A stretch of DNA of 10,541 nt from NCBI GenBank assembly GCA_025399215.1, contig MU621553.1, positions 1-10,541 of the forward strand. The letters run 5' to 3'. The translations under genes were made by a program, and so were the position numbers. Positions 8,249-10,541 of the stretch are shown here, piece by piece (position 1 is the first letter of the stretch; each line of letters starts with the position of its first letter). The notes beneath the pieces are model-generated. The model was not told where the DNA came from, searched no databases, and saw only the letters and a program-made list of their open reading frames with translations. The DNA comes from Globomyces pollinis-pini (lineage: Eukaryota; Chytridiomycota; Chytridiomycetes; Rhizophydiales; Globomycetaceae).

Positions 8249-8386
8249 TTTAAAAAAGTAAAATTATCTGAAAAAAAAATACCCTGAAAAACATGAAATC
8301 CTCCGAGAGTGATCACAAAAAAATACTAAAGAGAAACTCAATGAATGGTGCTGGAAGATTTCAATCTGAATTAGATATTAAAGTAC

Positions 8387-8452
8387 ATTTATTCAGATCA
8401 ATTCCTACAATCCTTGAGAATTTATTCAGATCAATTCCTACAATCCTTGATA
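8387..8452. repeat. 33-bp tandem duplication at the PEX12 3' end
   Basis: Bases 8387-8417 are repeated exactly at 8420-8450 (period 33). On the gene strand the upstream copy contains the last codons and TAG stop of PEX12; the second copy lies just beyond, in the 3' UTR. A plus-strand frame at 8293-8487 is a by-product of this repeat. Confidence 0.9.
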
Positions 8453-9864
8453 AAGTTTGCGAATCTGTTGTGATTTCAATGGCATAAATGTAACTGGACA
8501 TTTACGATACTCACTACTATATCCATGAATGCACGGATAACAGTAAACATATCCATAAGCTGTTGCAGCATTCACAAACTCTTTTTTACAGATTGGACAT
8601 TTACCAAATTCAACAATCAGTCCATCTGGATGACGCTACTCATCAATAAAAAATGGATCTACCTTTGGAAATTCTGGTGGTGGTGGGATGGGTAATACCT
8701 GCATATGAGTCTAAAATTTCTTACATTCTATAACGTTAACTACTATAAAGGGATACCTTTTCTTTAGAATGCTCTGATGCATACCACCATTCAAAGAAAC
8801 GGAACACAAATATCCCTATACATTGATGAATTGTGCAGACAAAATACCTAAACATAAAACATATTGTATCAATACCTAAATGATTAGCCAACTTAATTAA
8901 CCTGTGGGAAGAGCAAATGATACAAACTTGAAAAACTTAGATAATCCAAATCGTAGTAAATATACAAAATAATCTCCACCACGCTTATTTGCAATAGTTT
9001 TCACAAACATTTCTTTCTTTAAGTTGTTTTGTTTATCATTCATCATCTAAAATAAGTTATCAACATCTTACAAAATCTTCAGATGTAAGTCGTTTCAGAT
9101 ATAATCCTGTAATGTATTGCCATGGTGAATGAAACTTGGAATATCCATAGACAAATGCAATCTGCATTGATACTGGGATGGCAACAGTAACGAAATGTAT
9201 CAGTGGGTAGATAGATAGAAATACTAACAACGTTAATCCTTTCTTTTTCTTGAAATTACTTTTTTTTGACCATTCTCTTATAGTAAAATTTGTTTGTTCT
9301 TCATGCATATCTCTTGTTAAATCAAGCACACGATAGTATTCATCTAAAATCAATTGAGTTGTCATAAATATCAAAAGCGAAGGATCGTTGATCAAATAAA
9401 TCGAATGAATGAACACTTACCTAATTTTGACTTAATTAATGGTGCCCACACTAGTTCTAACAAAGAATATAGAAATCTAGATTTTTTGTGTCGTTTTAGA
9501 CCATAAAATGTTTCGGTAAACGATCCACCCTAACAAGTGTTAATACGTTGGTCATAATATTAAGAGAACTAAATGAATTCCCATTAAATTATGAATATAC
9601 TCTATATAACTTGAAAATTATAATCCTACGTACCCATTCCTTCAAGTAACTGTATTCAACAAACGACATGATTGATACATAAACAACCGATTTAAATTTA
9701 TAAATAGGTAACAGATAATAATATTGCTGAGTTAACTGTGTCATCATATAATTGAAAGCTGGATATAGTAATTGATTCATTTTGTAATTAGCATAGATTT
9801 CAAATATTGAAGGTTGATCAGCACCTACTGCACTAGTTCCATCCAAATGAGTTAAAAAATCCAT
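8438..9864 (-). CDS. PEX12: Peroxin PEX12, peroxisomal RING-type E3 ligase subunit
   Basis: PEX12 works with PEX2 and PEX10 in the peroxisomal membrane to ubiquitinate the receptor PEX5 so that it can be recycled. Six introns (9530-9633, 9344-9420, 9047-9071, 8816-8901, 8711-8756, 8636-8662; 104, 77, 25, 86, 46 and 27 nt) give 353 residues, close to human PEX12 (359). Seen in order: DQPSIFEIYA near the N-terminus; FTETFYGLKR; hydrophobic segments; SFALPTGIFVFRFFEWWYAS; a Pro-rich IPPPPEFP linker; and a C-terminal reduced RING with Cys301, 304, 320, 323 and 334 (CPICKK, YCYPC, KCPVT), as in other PEX12 proteins that bind a single zinc. Start ATG 9862-9864; stop TAG 8438-8440. The 86-nt intron is a three-unit array. 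Confidence 0.95.
8816..8901 (-). repeat. Intron made of three back-to-back GT..AG units (PEX12, intron 4)
   Basis: Read on the gene strand, the 86-nt intron splits exactly into 8901-8876 (26 nt), 8875-8848 (28 nt) and 8847-8816 (32 nt), each GT..AG (ending tttag, tttag, tatag). Both inner junctions share tttaggtatt. Removing all three joins ALPT to GIFVF, matching PEX12 homologues. No unit length is a multiple of three. Confidence 0.78.
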
Positions 9865-9945
9865 TTTCTTTATCCAACCGAATTGATATTTTTTTTGGTC
9901 AAGTTCAATGGGAACGACTTTGAATTTTTTGTTTTGATTTCAATG

Positions 9946-10010
9946 AAATGACGATTGAAATTCTTTGCTAAAATGACGATTGAAATTCTTTGCTAAAATG
10001 ATGATTAAAA
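9946..10010. repeat. 25-bp tandem repeat upstream of PEX12 (2.6 copies)
   Basis: Two exact copies (9946-9970 and 9971-9995) of aaatgacgattgaaattctt plus tgcta are followed by a diverged partial copy from 9996. It lies 80-145 bp upstream of the PEX12 ATG, so it may affect promoter spacing. Confidence 0.9.
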
Positions 10011-10113
10011 TGGAAAGTTTATTAGGTTTCTTATTGAAAGTTTAGGTATTTAATTCATCTTCCAATATCTCACTAGATGACAATCTAAACATATAAAAAA
10101 ATTGAAATAGTTC

Positions 10114-10541
10114 TTACATGATAGAAGATGAAATACTCTTATTTGCCTTTGATTGACTAGTATCAATCGTTAATTGACGTGATTGAATTAAAGACTTTTG
10201 TTGAGGTTTGAAATTATGTTCAGATACGATTTCTTGCAAACAACATACAAGATGACCACCAAATGAATCTAATATGGAATCAATCTTGATCCAATAGCTA
10301 TTGCTATCATCGGAACTTTTCCATCGAACAACAAATTCACTCTGTTTCGAATTAAAACAGTTCGAAAGTCCTCTGGTCAATCGAATCAAGTCATCTGGGT
10401 GAATGAATTGCATAATGTAATGATCAACAAGTAAATGATTAGAAACACCCAAAAAAGAATCAAATGGATATAACTGTAATATCTTTCCAACTTGATTTAA
10501 TTGAATCACCATCATTGATTTTCGCTTATACCAAAGACTAG
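10114..10541 (-). CDS. PAS-domain protein, 3' portion only
   Basis: The frame is open to the window edge, so the 5' part of the gene is outside. The visible 141 residues end at TAA 10114-10116. Seen: the PAS-like run PFDSFLGVSNHLLVDHYIMQ, FIHPDDLIRLTRGLSNCF, FVVRWKSSDDSNSYWIKID and HLVCCLQEIV, which are the core and C-terminal strands of a PAS/PAC fold, then a Gln/Ser/Lys-rich tail of about 40 residues that looks disordered. PAS domains sense light, redox or small molecules or mediate dimerisation. The segment YKRKSMMVIQLN just inside the edge may belong to the end of an earlier PAS repeat. No LOV-type cysteine motif or zinc finger is visible in this part, so light sensing cannot be claimed. 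Confidence 0.8.
   Translation of the reverse strand, partial: SLWYKRKSMMVIQLNQVGKILQLYPFDSFLGVSNHLLVDHYIMQFIHPDDLIRLTRGLSNCFNSKQSEFVVRWKSSDDSNSYWIKIDSILDSFGGHLVCCLQEIVSEHNFKPQQKSLIQSRQLTIDTSQSKANKSISSSIM

Noticed and set aside
8293..8487. Plus-strand 64-codon ORF with an internal repeat (LFRSIPTILE twice).
   Set aside because: It overlaps the PEX12 C-terminus and its 33-bp tandem duplication on the other strand; the peptide repeat is only a shadow of that duplication.
9530..9633. Possible fourth intron array in the 104-nt PEX12 intron.
   Set aside because: Internal AG dinucleotides exist but none is followed by GT, so it does not tile into GT..AG units.
10114..10541. White-collar-1/LOV photoreceptor identity for the PAS protein.
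   Set aside because: No flavin-binding Cys motif or GATA zinc finger is visible in the part present; only a generic PAS fold can be supported.

Overview
This is a compact, strongly AT-rich nuclear window from a fungus, probably an early-diverging filamentous lineage such as Mucoromycota or Zoopagomycota. Lineage cannot be fixed from 10.5 kb. The gene set is eukaryotic and fungal in character: CorA/Mnr2-type Mg transporter, HSL-type esterase, MBOAT wax-synthase-like protein, cofilin, Stm1, PEX12 and a PAS protein. Nearly every gene is broken by tiny GT..AG introns, mostly 24-46 nt and most often about 27 nt. The open reading frames therefore look fragmented until these are removed. I rebuilt the spliced frames by hand; every complete model has a spliced length divisible by three and restores recognisable family motifs.

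Layout: 26-1982 (+) CorA-like Mg2+ transporter, 11 introns. 2073-3408 (-) alpha/beta-hydrolase esterase, 3 introns, convergent with it. 3409-4146 divergent intergenic region with a CA run and a short tandem repeat. 4147-5380 (+) wax-synthase-like membrane O-acyltransferase, 2 or 3 introns. 5381-5789 mostly empty convergent spacer. 5790-6367 (-) cofilin, with an intron directly after the start codon. 6677-7006 (+) small Ser/Thr-rich, possibly secreted or GPI-anchored protein. 7091-8248 (-) Stm1/SERBP1-like ribosome-binding protein, whose one long intron (285 nt) holds a C/D-box snoRNA candidate aimed at LSU rRNA. 8438-9864 (-) peroxin PEX12, 6 introns. 10114-10541 (-) 3' part of a PAS-domain protein that runs off the window.

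The genes do not form a pathway; this is ordinary housekeeping content. The unusual part is intron architecture. Three introns (80, 85 and 86 nt, in two genes) each divide exactly into three back-to-back units of 25-32 nt that each begin GT and end AG, joined at AG|GT with no exon between. Each unit has the size of a normal single intron here. In one array the units are visible tandem duplications that include the end of the upstream exon. This suggests arrays of minimal introns that may be removed one after another, and a possible snapshot of intron growth by short tandem duplication. Short tandem duplications of 25-33 bp also occur elsewhere in the window.
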